Of a DNA stretch of 64,000 nucleotides, positions 33,521-42,881 are shown one piece after another (within the stretch, counting starts at the first letter, position 1; each line of letters opens with the position of its first letter). The DNA comes from Lawsonibacter asaccharolyticus (GTDB lineage Bacteria; Bacillota; Clostridia; Oscillospirales; Oscillospiraceae). The translations under genes and the position numbers were made by a program. Under the pieces are notes generated by a model. The model saw nothing but the letters and a program-made list of their open reading frames with translations, was not told the DNA's origin and made no database searches. The stretch covers positions 2,356,001-2,420,000 of the forward strand of contig BFBT01000001.1 of assembly GCA_003112755.1 (NCBI GenBank). The letters run 5' to 3'.

Positions 33521-34441
33521 TTGAAACGATATATTCTAAAGCGGCTGGTGATCTCGATCATCACCATCTGGCTCATTGCCACATGCAGCTTCTTTCTGCT
33601 CCATGCCCTGCCGGGGACCCCCTTCGGCACCACGCAGCTGATGAGCCAGGAGATGCGGGACAAGATGATGGCCTACTATGGGCTGGACCGCCCGCCCCTG
33701 GAGCAGTACCTGACCTTTCTGTCCAACCTGATTCGGGGTGATTTCGGCTACTCGCTGAAATATGTAGGGCAGTCGGTCAACGGCATCATTGCCCAGACCT
33801 TCCCGGTGTCGGCGCAGCTGGGGCTGCAGGCATATCTGCTCAGCTTCCCCATCGGGATCTTTTTCGGCATTATTGCCGCCCGGCGGCGGGGCCGTCCCCT
33901 GGACTATGCTCTGGTGGGCTTCTCCGTGCTGGGCGTGTCGGTGCCGGTATTTATTCTGGCATCCCTACTGCAATATGTATTTGCCACCGAACTGGGGTGG
34001 TTCCCGGTGGCCCAGTGGAAGGGCTTTGCCTACACCATCCTGCCCACACTGACCCTGGCCATCGGCTCCATCGCCGGAAAAACCCGCAATATGCGCACGC
34101 TGATGCTGGAGGTCATTTCGGAGGACTACGTCAAGACTGCCAAGGCCAAGGGCCTCTCCTCTGCCCGGATCGTCTGGAGCCACCAGATCCGCAACGCCAT
34201 CATCCCCATGATCCCCTCCCTGGGCATGGAGATCGTGACCATCCTGATGGGATCCTTTGTGGTGGAGCAGATTTTTGCCATCCCGGGTATCGGCGCGTAT
34301 TTTGTCCAATCGATCCAGAGCCTGGACTACACCATGACCCTGGGCTTAACGGTATTCTTCGGTGTGTTTGTGGTCAGCGCCAACTTTGTGATCGATTTGA
34401 TTTACGGCCTTGTGGACCCGCGGATCCGGGTTGCGAAATGA
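33521..34441 (+). CDS. ABC transporter permease (OppB/DppB-like)
   Basis: The 306-residue membrane protein has six predicted helices; the N-terminus MKRYILKRLVISIITIWLI and the binding-protein-dependent transport motif EDYVKTAKAKGLSSARIVWSH (EAA loop that docks the ATPase) are typical of OppB. The start is TTG 33521 with AAAGGAGA upstream. It is followed 10 bp later by the second permease. Confidence 0.92.
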   Translation: MKRYILKRLVISIITIWLIATCSFFLLHALPGTPFGTTQLMSQEMRDKMMAYYGLDRPPLEQYLTFLSNLIRGDFGYSLKYVGQSVNGIIAQTFPVSAQLGLQAYLLSFPIGIFFGIIAARRRGRPLDYALVGFSVLGVSVPVFILASLLQYVFATELGWFPVAQWKGFAYTILPTLTLAIGSIAGKTRNMRTLMLEVISEDYVKTAKAKGLSSARIVWSHQIRNAIIPMIPSLGMEIVTILMGSFVVEQIFAIPGIGAYFVQSIQSLDYTMTLGLTVFFGVFVVSANFVIDLIYGLVDPRIRVAK

Positions 34442-34451
34442 GGTGCATTCA

Positions 34452-35381
34452 ATGAACAAACCCGCTTCCTCTCTGACCGAGCAGGATTTTGTCCGTCTGC
34501 CCGCTGACCGAAGCATGGCCGACGCCATAGTGCGCCCCAGTGTCAGCTACTGGCGGGACGTGTTGCGCCGTATTCGGTCCGACAAAGTCGCCATAGTCAG
34601 TCTGACCTTCCTTGTCATCATCATCCTGATGGCCATTTTTGCCCCCATACTTTCTCCTTACGGCTATGAGACCACCGATCTGCTCCACACCAACCAGCCT
34701 CCCAGTGCCGAGCACTGGTTCGGCACCGACGCCGGAGGCCGGGATCTGTGGACCCGGGTCTGGGTGGGGGCACGGATCTCCCTGATTATCGGTCTGGGCG
34801 GCGCCATTGTGCCCCAGATCATCGGCATCTTTTTGGGCGGCCTGTCCGGCTTTTTCGGCGGCTGGGTGGATATGCTCATCATGCGCATCATTGACGTGGG
34901 CGTGTGCATCCCATCGCTGGTGTATGTGACCCTGATTATGCTCTGGCTGGACGCGGGCCCCGTGGCCATCATCATCGCCATTGCCATTACGGGTTGGATG
35001 GACTCGGCCCGCGTCGTCCGGGGCCGGATGCTCCAGTTTAAAAACCGGGAGTTTGTCTTGGCTGCCAGCACTCTGGGGGCCTCCCCCATCCGCATTATTT
35101 TCCGGCACATCCTGCCCAATATCCTGGGCCAGCAGGTGGTCAACATCTCCTCTGCCATCCCGGCGGCCATTTTCCTGGAGGCATACCTGAGCTTTATCGG
35201 CCTGGGCATCAAATCCCCCATGACGTCCTGGGGTCAGCTGTGCCAGGTGGGCTCGGAGTTTTACCGCCTCTACCCCTACCAGCTGTTTATTCCCGGCGTG
35301 TTTATCAGCGTGACCATTTTGGCATTTTATCTGTTCGGCAACTGTCTGCGCGATGCGCTGGACCCCCATCTGAGGGACTAA
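34452..35381 (+). CDS. ABC transporter permease (OppC/DppC-like)
   Basis: The 309-residue protein has a cytoplasmic N-terminus of about 50 residues, the OppC_N helix (VAIVSLTFLVIIILMAIFAPIL), HWFGTDAGGRDLWTRVWVGARISL, and EAA loop REFVLAASTLGASPIRIIFRHILPN. It pairs with the preceding permease. A very long antisense open frame across this gene is a codon-bias shadow. Confidence 0.92.
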   Translation: MNKPASSLTEQDFVRLPADRSMADAIVRPSVSYWRDVLRRIRSDKVAIVSLTFLVIIILMAIFAPILSPYGYETTDLLHTNQPPSAEHWFGTDAGGRDLWTRVWVGARISLIIGLGGAIVPQIIGIFLGGLSGFFGGWVDMLIMRIIDVGVCIPSLVYVTLIMLWLDAGPVAIIIAIAITGWMDSARVVRGRMLQFKNREFVLAASTLGASPIRIIFRHILPNILGQQVVNISSAIPAAIFLEAYLSFIGLGIKSPMTSWGQLCQVGSEFYRLYPYQLFIPGVFISVTILAFYLFGNCLRDALDPHLRD

Positions 35382-35393
35382 AGGAGGCACCTT

Positions 35394-36434
35394 ATGACGA
35401 ACCATCTTTTGGACGTGCAGGACCTGCATGTCTCCTTTGACACCCACGCCGGCGAAGTCCAGGCGGTACGGGGCGTCAGCTTCTGGCTGGATGCGGGTGA
35501 GACGCTGAGCATTGTGGGCGAGTCCGGCTGCGGCAAGTCGGTGACCATCCAAACCATTATGAAGCTGCTGCCCTCCCCTCCATCCCAAATCAAGTCGGGC
35601 GCCATCACCTACCAGGGCACCGACATCACCCATTTGAGCGACAAAGCTATGGAGTCCTACCGGGGCAAGGAATTTTCCATGATTTTTCAGGATTCTATGA
35701 CCAGCCTGAACCCAACCATGCGGGTGGGACGGCAGATGTGCGAGGGTATTTTGCGCCATCAGAGGGTGTCCCGCCAGGAGGCCCAGCAGATTTCGGCAGA
35801 GCTGCTGGGGCAGGTGGGCCTGCCCAACCCGGAGCTGGTGGCAAAGCGCTACCCCCATACCATGTCCGGTGGTCAGCGTCAACGGGTCATGATTGCCATG
35901 GCTATGGCCTGCAATCCCAAGATTCTCTTTGCCGACGAGCCCACCACCGCCCTGGACGTGACGATGCAGGCGCAGATCTTGGATCTGATGAACCACCTGA
36001 AGGAGAAGCGAGGGACCTCCATACTGCTCATTACCCATGATTTGGGCGTAGTGGCCAAGATGGCCGACCGGATCGCCGTGATGTATGCGGGCAAGATCGT
36101 GGAGTACGGCGACGCGCGGCAGGTATTTTACCGCCCCAGCCACCCCTATACCTGGGGGCTTCTGGGGGCCATGCCCAACCTGATCCAGGACGTGAAGAGT
36201 GAGCTGTACGCCATTCCCGGCACGCCGCCCGATCTGTATGCCCCGCCCAAGGGGTGCGCCTTTGCGGCCCGGTGTCCCTACGCCATGGAGGCGTGCTTGA
36301 AGGAAGATCCCCCGGAATTTGCCTGCGGTCAGGGCCACGGCTCCCGCTGCTGGCTGCTGGACCCAAGGGCACCCGATGTAACGCCGCCGGAGGGCATTCC
36401 GCCCCTGCCGAAAGGAGGCAGTGATCATGTCTGA
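35394..36434 (+). CDS. ABC transporter ATP-binding protein (OppD/DppD-like)
   Basis: 346-residue ATPase with Walker A GESGCGKSV, signature MSGGQRQRV, Walker B ILFADEPTTALDV and the H-loop in ITHDLG. The C-terminal oligopeptide-transporter extension has the Cys-rich CAFAARCPYAMEACL motif that binds a 4Fe-4S cluster in Opp/Dpp ATPases. It ends overlapping the next ATPase gene by 8 bp. Confidence 0.93.
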   Translation: MTNHLLDVQDLHVSFDTHAGEVQAVRGVSFWLDAGETLSIVGESGCGKSVTIQTIMKLLPSPPSQIKSGAITYQGTDITHLSDKAMESYRGKEFSMIFQDSMTSLNPTMRVGRQMCEGILRHQRVSRQEAQQISAELLGQVGLPNPELVAKRYPHTMSGGQRQRVMIAMAMACNPKILFADEPTTALDVTMQAQILDLMNHLKEKRGTSILLITHDLGVVAKMADRIAVMYAGKIVEYGDARQVFYRPSHPYTWGLLGAMPNLIQDVKSELYAIPGTPPDLYAPPKGCAFAARCPYAMEACLKEDPPEFACGQGHGSRCWLLDPRAPDVTPPEGIPPLPKGGSDHV

Positions 36435-37386
36435 TGCAATTCTCCAGGTTTCCAACTTGGAAAAACACTTCCGTGTAGGCCGGGGCAAGATCCTGCGGGC
36501 GGTGGACAATGTATCCTTTGCCATCCAGCGGGGCAAGACCCTGGGACTGGTGGGCGAGTCCGGCTGCGGCAAGACCACCGTGGGCCGCACCCTGCTGCGT
36601 ATCTATGAGCCGGACGGGGGCACCATCGTGTTTGACGGCCAGGACATCAGTAAGGTGACCCGGGCCCAGGCCAAGGCCCTGACTCGAAAGATGCAGATGA
36701 TCTTTCAGGACCCCTACGCCTCTCTGAATCCCTTTTTCACCGTAGGCGAGATCATCGCGGAGGGCCTGGAGCTGCATAAGCTTTGCGCCAATGCCAAGGA
36801 GCGGCGGGAGCGGGTGTATGAGCTGCTGAACATGGTAGGCCTCAGCAAGGAGCACGCCAACCGATTCCCCCATGAGTTCTCCGGAGGCCAGCGCCAGCGG
36901 GTGGGTATCGCCCGGGCGCTGGCATTGAACCCGGAATTTATCGTCTGTGATGAGCCCATCTCCGCCCTGGATGTGTCCATCCAGGCCCAGGTGGTCAATA
37001 TGCTGATGAAGTTTCAGCGGGAGCTGGGACTTACTTACCTGTTTATTGCCCACGATCTGTCCATGGTCCGCCACATCGCCGATGAGACGGCTGTCATGTA
37101 TCTGGGCACCATGGTGGAATACGGCCCTACGGAGGAGGTTTACGGCCATCCGGCCCATCCATATACCCAGGGTCTGCTCTCGGCAGTGCCGGTGGCCGAC
37201 CCAGACTACGAAAAGACCCACCACCGCATCCCTATGGAGGGCGAGGTGCCCAGCCCCATCGACCCCAAACCGGGCTGCCGTTTCTGCGGCCGTTGTCCCC
37301 GGGCTACCGAGCAGTGCCGCACGCAGACGCCCGCGCCCAAGGACCTGAGCGGCGGACATTTTGCCGCTTGTCATCATCTGGATTAG
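36427..37386 (+). CDS. ABC transporter ATP-binding protein (OppF/DppF-like)
   Basis: 319-residue second ATPase: Walker A GESGCGKTT, signature FSGGQRQRV, Walker B FIVCDEPISALDV, and the C-terminal CRFCGRCPRATEQC cysteine cluster. ATG 36427 is preferred over GTG 36421 because AGGAGG at 36413-36418 is 8 bp upstream of it. It completes a five-gene importer. Confidence 0.93.
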   Translation: MSDAILQVSNLEKHFRVGRGKILRAVDNVSFAIQRGKTLGLVGESGCGKTTVGRTLLRIYEPDGGTIVFDGQDISKVTRAQAKALTRKMQMIFQDPYASLNPFFTVGEIIAEGLELHKLCANAKERRERVYELLNMVGLSKEHANRFPHEFSGGQRQRVGIARALALNPEFIVCDEPISALDVSIQAQVVNMLMKFQRELGLTYLFIAHDLSMVRHIADETAVMYLGTMVEYGPTEEVYGHPAHPYTQGLLSAVPVADPDYEKTHHRIPMEGEVPSPIDPKPGCRFCGRCPRATEQCRTQTPAPKDLSGGHFAACHHLD

Positions 37387-37400
37387 GAGGAACACTACCA

Positions 37401-38225
37401 ATGAATACAACAGAAATGGTTCAAATTGCCCTGGATCTGGCCCAACTGCAGGAACTGCCTCTGGATTCCTCCGTCTCGGTTCCAGGGGAGAATATCACCC
37501 GCGTGCTGGCGGGCATTGATATGGGTGCTGCCGAGCTGACTCTGGCCCGCCAGCTGGGCTATGACTGTGTGGCCAGGCACCATAACATGGTGCCCCGCCT
37601 GGGTAAGCTGGGAGAGCTGGTTGCCCAAAGCCACTATGAGAAGCTGGTACACTATGGTGTGCCCGTCAACGTAGCCCAAAAGCTGCTGGAGCACCGCAAG
37701 CGGGCTACGGAGATCATGTTTCACGGCTCCAACCTGGACGGGGGGCCGTCTGTGGCCCGGCTGCTGGGGATGCCATATCTGGGCCTGCACACCCCCGCCG
37801 ACCTGCTGGGCGAGCGGATGGTGGAGGCGAAGGTGGACGAGGTCTATAAAGCCAATGACAACCCCACCGTCCAGGAGATCCTGGACAATTTAATGACCAT
37901 CCGAGAGTATGCCCAAGCCCCCGAGGGCCAGCGCCCTGTCATCTGGGTGGGCGAAAAGGACAGCTACGCAGGAAAGACTGTGGTGGATTTTGCCGGCGGC
38001 CTGGGGGCGGAGCTGGACGAGCTGAAGGCGCTGATCACCGCCGGTGTGGGTACCTTTGTCTGCATGCACATGGACGCTGACATCGTCAAAGCCCTGCAGG
38101 AGGACAACCGCTGCAACGTGCTGTGCATGGGTCACATGGCCAGCGACTCCATTGGCTTTAACCAGATCCTGGACGCCTGGGAGGCTCGGGGCGTAGAGGT
38201 CACCCGCATCGGCGGGCTGGTCTGA
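37401..38225 (+). CDS. Nif3-like (dinuclear metal centre) protein, tentative
   Basis: The 274-residue cytosolic protein has VARHHNMVP (possible metal-ligand HH), MFHGSNLDGGPSVARLLGMPYLGLHTPAD, and the ending VLCMGHMASDSIGFNQILDAWEARGVEV. These parallel the start, middle and AGHYATExxGV-type end of Nif3/YbgI proteins. Family members are hydrolase-like with unknown substrates. ATG 37401 follows AGGAGGAACAC. It sits between the importer and the amidohydrolase, so it is likely to act on an imported compound. Family placement is moderate. Confidence 0.55.
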   Translation: MNTTEMVQIALDLAQLQELPLDSSVSVPGENITRVLAGIDMGAAELTLARQLGYDCVARHHNMVPRLGKLGELVAQSHYEKLVHYGVPVNVAQKLLEHRKRATEIMFHGSNLDGGPSVARLLGMPYLGLHTPADLLGERMVEAKVDEVYKANDNPTVQEILDNLMTIREYAQAPEGQRPVIWVGEKDSYAGKTVVDFAGGLGAELDELKALITAGVGTFVCMHMDADIVKALQEDNRCNVLCMGHMASDSIGFNQILDAWEARGVEVTRIGGLV

Positions 38226-38238
38226 CAGGAGGCCCGCC

Positions 38239-40032
38239 ATGGCATGGACTTTGATTCGGGGCGGGACTGTGGTAGACGGGACCGGCTCCCCGCCCTTCCA
38301 GGCCGATGTGTGCATCCGGGACGGCGTAATAGACGCCGTGGGCCCTGACCTCTCCGCCCCGGAGGGAGCCCAGGTGATGGATGCCGCAGGGAAACTGATT
38401 ACCCCGGGATTTATCAACATGCACTCCCATTCCGATTGCTCCGCCGCCATGTACCCCAATATGGAGAGCACGCTGGGCCAGGGCATTACCACGGAATTTG
38501 CCGGACATTGTGGCCTGGGGGTCGCCCCAGTACAGCATAGTTGGCTCTACATGTTCCCAGAGAAAAAGGCATTCACCAAGGTCATGCCTGAGCCGCCTGG
38601 GGGTATTAACCCATACAACGCCTATCTCGTTCCCACTCAGCGGCTGCGGGAGCCCTTTGCCCAGACCTACGGTCAGGAGCTGGACTGGACTACTTATGGC
38701 CAGTTCCTGGAGCATCTGCGCCGAGTGGGGCTGGGCGCCAACCTGGCTGTGGTGGCCGGGCAGGCCCAGATCCGCCTACAGGCCATGGGCACCGACTACC
38801 ATCGGGACGCCACTGAGACGGAGATCGCCGCCATGGAGGGCGCCCTCAGCGAGGCCATGGATGGCGGCGCGCTGGGACTGAGTCTGGGCCTGGACTATGA
38901 GCCGGGCCTCTTTGCCGGGCGGGAGGAACTGCTGCGCCTGATGAAGCTGGTGGCTGCCCGGGGCGGCATCGTCACTGCTCACACCCGCAGCCGCAGCCAC
39001 CCCTATTATGGCCATGCTCAGAGCTTCCTGGACGGTCTGCGGGAATTTTTGGACCTGGGACGGGAGAGCGGCGTCCGCATCCATGTCAGCCACATACAAA
39101 ACGGCTACAACGTCACCCCGGCCCACGACGGTTTGATCCGTGCCGCCGTGGCCAAGACGCTGGAGGAGCTGGACCGAGCCCGGCAGGCGGGTGTAAACGT
39201 CACCTGGGATGTGATCCCCAAGTACGCCTATGGTCCCTTCCACTACCCTATGGCCGCCTCTCTGTTCCAACCCTACGTGGAGCGGTGTGGGGGCTGTGCC
39301 GCTTTTTCCCGGGCGTTGACCCTGCCTGACTTTCGGCGGCAGGTTGTTGAGGAGATCCGGACCGGACGCCATCCGTCTCAGGGGGTCTTTACCCGCTTTG
39401 ATCCGCAGGCCGACCCAGCCTGGGACACCCGCTACCGGTTTACCCGTGTGCAGCGGGCAGGCTGTGTAGGCAAAACGATTCGAGAGGCAGCGCAGGGGGC
39501 AGACAGCCTGGAGCTGCTGCTGGATGTGCTGACCGAAGACCCCTACGCCGCTATGATTTCCCTGGGGCGCCGTCCGGAACATACCCCCGACCGGGACGCC
39601 TTTGTGGCCCGAACGGAGGCCACCATTGGTCTGGATACCTGGACCTTGGACTACGACGCGGCCCTGTCCGAGGGCGACCTGCCGCTGGAGTGCGGCTCGC
39701 CCGCCACATACGAGGGGATGACCGTGTTTCTGGAGACGGAGCGGGACAAGGGCGCTGCCATAGAAGAGACGATACGCAAGCTTACCGGCAATGCGGCCCG
39801 CACCCTGGGACTGACCGACCGGGGCTTTGTCTCCCAAGGTCTGGCTGCCGATCTGTTGGTACTGGACTGGGAGCATTTCTCTGCCAGGGAAAATCTTGCT
39901 GATCCCCGACATGGCCCGCAGGGACTGGACTATGTGCTGGTGGCCGGGCAGATCGCCGTGGACCACGGCGTCCATACCCATGTGCGCAGCGGCACGGTTC
40001 TGGGGCCTGAACATCGAAAGGGAGAGAACTGA
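38239..40032 (+). CDS. N-acyl-D-amino-acid deacylase-like amidohydrolase
   Basis: The 597-residue protein matches the D-aminoacylase/dihydroorotase-like superfamily: GGTVVDGTGSPPFQADVCIRDG, the metal-binding FINMHSHSD, GLSLGLDYEPG, TAHTRSRS (metal His), HVSHIQNG (metal His), and the C-terminal LTGNAARTLGLTDRGFVSQGLAADLLVLD. It is longer than typical D-aminoacylase (about 480-530) because of an insertion around residues 320-420. Expected role: hydrolysis of an amide in an N-acyl or cyclic amino-acid derivative after import. Confidence 0.85.
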   Translation: MAWTLIRGGTVVDGTGSPPFQADVCIRDGVIDAVGPDLSAPEGAQVMDAAGKLITPGFINMHSHSDCSAAMYPNMESTLGQGITTEFAGHCGLGVAPVQHSWLYMFPEKKAFTKVMPEPPGGINPYNAYLVPTQRLREPFAQTYGQELDWTTYGQFLEHLRRVGLGANLAVVAGQAQIRLQAMGTDYHRDATETEIAAMEGALSEAMDGGALGLSLGLDYEPGLFAGREELLRLMKLVAARGGIVTAHTRSRSHPYYGHAQSFLDGLREFLDLGRESGVRIHVSHIQNGYNVTPAHDGLIRAAVAKTLEELDRARQAGVNVTWDVIPKYAYGPFHYPMAASLFQPYVERCGGCAAFSRALTLPDFRRQVVEEIRTGRHPSQGVFTRFDPQADPAWDTRYRFTRVQRAGCVGKTIREAAQGADSLELLLDVLTEDPYAAMISLGRRPEHTPDRDAFVARTEATIGLDTWTLDYDAALSEGDLPLECGSPATYEGMTVFLETERDKGAAIEETIRKLTGNAARTLGLTDRGFVSQGLAADLLVLDWEHFSARENLADPRHGPQGLDYVLVAGQIAVDHGVHTHVRSGTVLGPEHRKGEN

Positions 40033-40035
40033 GCT

Positions 40036-41217
40036 ATGTCTTTTGACTTTCAAACTCTGGCCGACGCCATTGACTACGGCTTCGGCACCGGGTTCCGACC
40101 GGACTATACCGTGATGGCCGGAGCACAGCTGCATGTAAAAACCGCCCCCTGCATTATCGACGCGCTGACCAGGTTTTCTCAGAGTGGTCTGTATGGTTGG
40201 ACCGACTCCGATGACCCCCTGTACATCCGGGCTGTTGTCAACTGGATGGCAAAGGTCCGCGGCTGGGAGATAGAACCTTCCTGGATCGTGCCGTCCTACG
40301 GGATCCTTCAGGCCATGTGTGCCTCCATCCGCGCCTTTACTCAGCCCGGCGACGGCATCATTGTGCAGCAGCCGGTCTATCTGCTCTATGCCCGCGCCAT
40401 CGCCAACTGCGGTCGGAAATTAGTGGACAGTCCCCTGCAACTGCGGGGTGACCGGTATGAGATGGACTTTGCCGACCTGGAGGAGAAAATGGCCGCACCG
40501 GAAAACAAACTGATGCTCCTCTGTAACCCTCATAACCCCACTATGGATGTATGGGAGCGGGAGGATTTGGAGCGAGTGGCGGCTTTGGCCCAAAAGCACC
40601 ATGTGCTGGTGGTGGCGGACGAGATCTTTGCCGAGCATGTGTGGCAGCCCGGTCTGATGGTTCCCTATGCCGCCGTTCCGAACGCGTTGGACCACTGTAT
40701 CATCTGTACCAGTCTTGGCAAGGCGTTCAATTTTACCGGTACCAGCCACTCCAATGTGATCATCCCCGATGCGGCCATCCGGAAGGCCTACCGCACCCAG
40801 CGGGATGCCGATCACTATGGCAGCCTCTCTCCCTTCATGCGGGCCGCGGTGTTGGCGGCCTACACAGATGAGGGCAAGGCGTGGATCGACGAACTGATGG
40901 ACTTTGTGCATGAGAACGAGTCCTTGGTGCGGGACTGCTTTGCCCGCTGTATGCCGGCGGTGAAGCTTCTGCGCCACAGAGCTGGTACGCTAATCTGGGC
41001 GGACTTCCGCGGCTTGGGGCTGTCGGAGCTGGAGCTGGAGCGGTTCTTCTTGTCCGCCGGCGTGGAGCCTGACCTGGGCAGCAAGTACGGCGCTGCCGGG
41101 ACCGGCTTTTTGCGCCTGCAAATTGGAATGCCCCGCTCTGAGCTGACCGGAGCGCTCACCCGCTTGGAAGCTGCCGCCCGGAAATGCGGCTTTGCCCAAG
41201 AGGCGCCTTACATCTAA
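40036..41217 (+). CDS. PLP-dependent aminotransferase / C-S lyase (PatB/MalY-like)
   Basis: The 393-residue fold-type I protein has the PatB-like start (FQTLADAIDYGFGTGFRPDY), substrate motif SGLYGWTDSDDPLY, and LCNPHNPTMDVW. VADEIFAEHVW and the PLP lysine in TSLGKAFNFTG follow. MalY/PatB proteins are cystathionine beta-lyases or aminotransferases. It begins 3 bp after the amidohydrolase stop and is last in the operon, before a terminator. The replacement of the usual WHN/DMDF start is worth noting for substrate prediction. Confidence 0.87.
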   Translation: MSFDFQTLADAIDYGFGTGFRPDYTVMAGAQLHVKTAPCIIDALTRFSQSGLYGWTDSDDPLYIRAVVNWMAKVRGWEIEPSWIVPSYGILQAMCASIRAFTQPGDGIIVQQPVYLLYARAIANCGRKLVDSPLQLRGDRYEMDFADLEEKMAAPENKLMLLCNPHNPTMDVWEREDLERVAALAQKHHVLVVADEIFAEHVWQPGLMVPYAAVPNALDHCIICTSLGKAFNFTGTSHSNVIIPDAAIRKAYRTQRDADHYGSLSPFMRAAVLAAYTDEGKAWIDELMDFVHENESLVRDCFARCMPAVKLLRHRAGTLIWADFRGLGLSELELERFFLSAGVEPDLGSKYGAAGTGFLRLQIGMPRSELTGALTRLEAAARKCGFAQEAPYI

Positions 41218-41224
41218 TAAAAAT

Positions 41225-41260
41225 AGGGCTCTGCACGAAAAAATGTGCAGAGCCCTTGTT
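41225..41260 (+). terminator. Terminator of the peptide-utilization operon
   Basis: Perfect 12-bp stem AGGGCTCTGCAC / GTGCAGAGCCCT, 8-nt A-rich loop, then TGTTAT. Confidence 0.82.
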
Positions 41261-41472
41261 ATAGGCGACGATGATGCCGGAAGACCTTTGGAAAGTGGAG
41301 GGAAGAGGTTACTCCAGTATGTAGAAAATTAGGCGAAAATATAAAAGGTGTATTTCAACCTTGCGCCTATGGGTCAGCATTTCAGATAACAAATTAAAAT
41401 TTATCTATCAAATCCTCTTGGACCCCTGATATATCAAGGCTTTCCGCGGATTAAATGTCCAAACCTTATGTA
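41261..41472. other. Junction between the operon and the mobile region
   Basis: No gene is seen. The DNA turns AT-rich, and the left end of the int-mobC element lies near 41460-41475, where similarity to the 25.8-kb relic stops. The attachment core itself cannot be identified from one occupied site. Confidence 0.5.
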
Positions 41473-41519
41473 CTTTCCCTTGTTTTTGCCCTTATGGGCT
41501 GAAACAAGGGAAACTTTTT
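41473..41519. terminator. Bidirectional terminator at the integrase end
   Basis: TTTCCCTTGTTT (41473-41484) pairs with AAACAAGGGAAA (41501-41512); a T-run follows on the plus strand and the integrase stop lies beyond. The same hairpin is conserved in the relic at about 25771-25809. Confidence 0.78.
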
Positions 41520-42815
41520 TACTCCCCGCAGACTACCTTATCCAGCAGCCGTGCGGAGGTACGCTTGGCCTCCCTTGTGGCGTGGGCGTAAATGTTCATC
41601 GTGGTACTGACGTCGGCATGGCCCAGCAGCTCCTGCACGTCCTTGGGTGCCGCACCGTTGGAGAGCAGATTGCTGGTGAACGTGTGTCTAAGCATATGGA
41701 AGTGAAAGTTCTCCAGCCCCGGAACTTCCTTCTTCGCCTGACGGCACATGATACCCACCGCCCCCGGCGTTTCAATGGCTCCGTCAGGCCGGAGACAGAC
41801 AAAGGACAGTTCCCGATACCCCTCCGGCACCTCCACCGTCCTAGGCAGGGTGTAGACCTCGTAATAGGCCCGGTCTTTCTCCCTGACCTCCGTATAGTAG
41901 TTCAGGCTGTAAAGCTCCCCATAGCGCAGGCGGTTCCTGATCTGCTCCCTCTTGGCCGCTTTGAGGATCTGCCAGCGTGTCGCAGAAGTCCACGGTGCGG
42001 ACTTTCTTCCGTTTGGTGGCCCCGATCTCGGTCTTGTGCCTCGCCCCGTTGTAGCGGATGCTCCGCCGTACTGTGAGATACTGTTCGTCCAGGTTGACGT
42101 CCTGCCAGGTGAGGGCACAGACCTCCCCAATGCGGAGCCCGGTGTAGTAGGCGATCTGGATGGGTAGTAAGGCTGGGTTGTCTTTCTTTTTCAGAAAGCC
42201 CTCCAACGCCCGGAATTGCTCATAGGTGAGGGTGGGCACTGCCGGAGCGTCCCCGTCCCCCTGGTCGAACAGCCCGTATTCTTCTTTCTTCCCTCGCCAG
42301 ATCACATACTGCATGGGGTTGAAGCTGATAAGCCGCTTGGGGAACACCGCGAAGCGGAACGCCCCTTGCAGGACTGCCGAATACTGCCGTAAGTACCCCT
42401 TGCTGAGCGCCTTTGCCGCTGTCCCATCCGGCTTTGTCCCGCCGAAGCTGAGAAAATCGATGTAGGCTTGCAGGTGGTCGGTGGTGACGCTTTTCAGCTT
42501 GCGGCTGCCGATGGGGTGCTGCTTGATGCGGCTGACCGTCCCCTGGTAGGCCATTACGGTGCCGTTGCTGAGATTTCCGGGCTTCAGTTCCTCCTCCACC
42601 CATAGATCCAGCAGCTGGCCTACTGTTGTGTTTTCGGACTTCGCCACGAACTTCTTTGCCTTGTAGTCCTCCATCACCCTGCGGAGCAGGGCCTCCGTTT
42701 CGGACTTGCTCTCCGTCCCGGCGAACTCCAGCTGTACCTGCCGCCCGCTCTCATCCTCCACATAGAAACGGAAGTACCACTTTTTTCCCTTTTTGCGTAC
42801 AGAACCTTTTGCCAT
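41519..42815 (-). pseudogene. Tyrosine recombinase/integrase, frameshifted
   Basis: From ATG 42815 the product starts MAKGSVRKKGKKWYFRFYVEDE, with an arm-binding domain and SAM-like core-binding domain (NTTVGQLLDLWVEEELKPGN). The catalytic domain with [15 protein letters not shown] (first Arg) runs to [13 protein letters not shown]. Homology then continues in another frame from [11 protein letters not shown] through [11 protein letters not shown] (HxxR), [16 protein letters not shown] (His and catalytic Tyr) to [10 protein letters not shown] single indel near 41970-41976 separates the halves. Unless read by frameshifting, the protein lacks its tyrosine. Confidence 0.82.
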
Positions 42816-42881
42816 AGATAAAACGCTCCTCTCTATCCGTGGCAATCGGAACTGTGACGTATGATGTGCGCTGTTATGTTG

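Noticed and set aside
34449..36590. 713-codon open frame on the minus strand across the Opp permease and ATPase genes
   Set aside because: It is antisense to clearly real transporter genes, is rich in His/Gly/Gln low-complexity text, and has no ribosome binding site or motif; it results from GC-rich codon bias.
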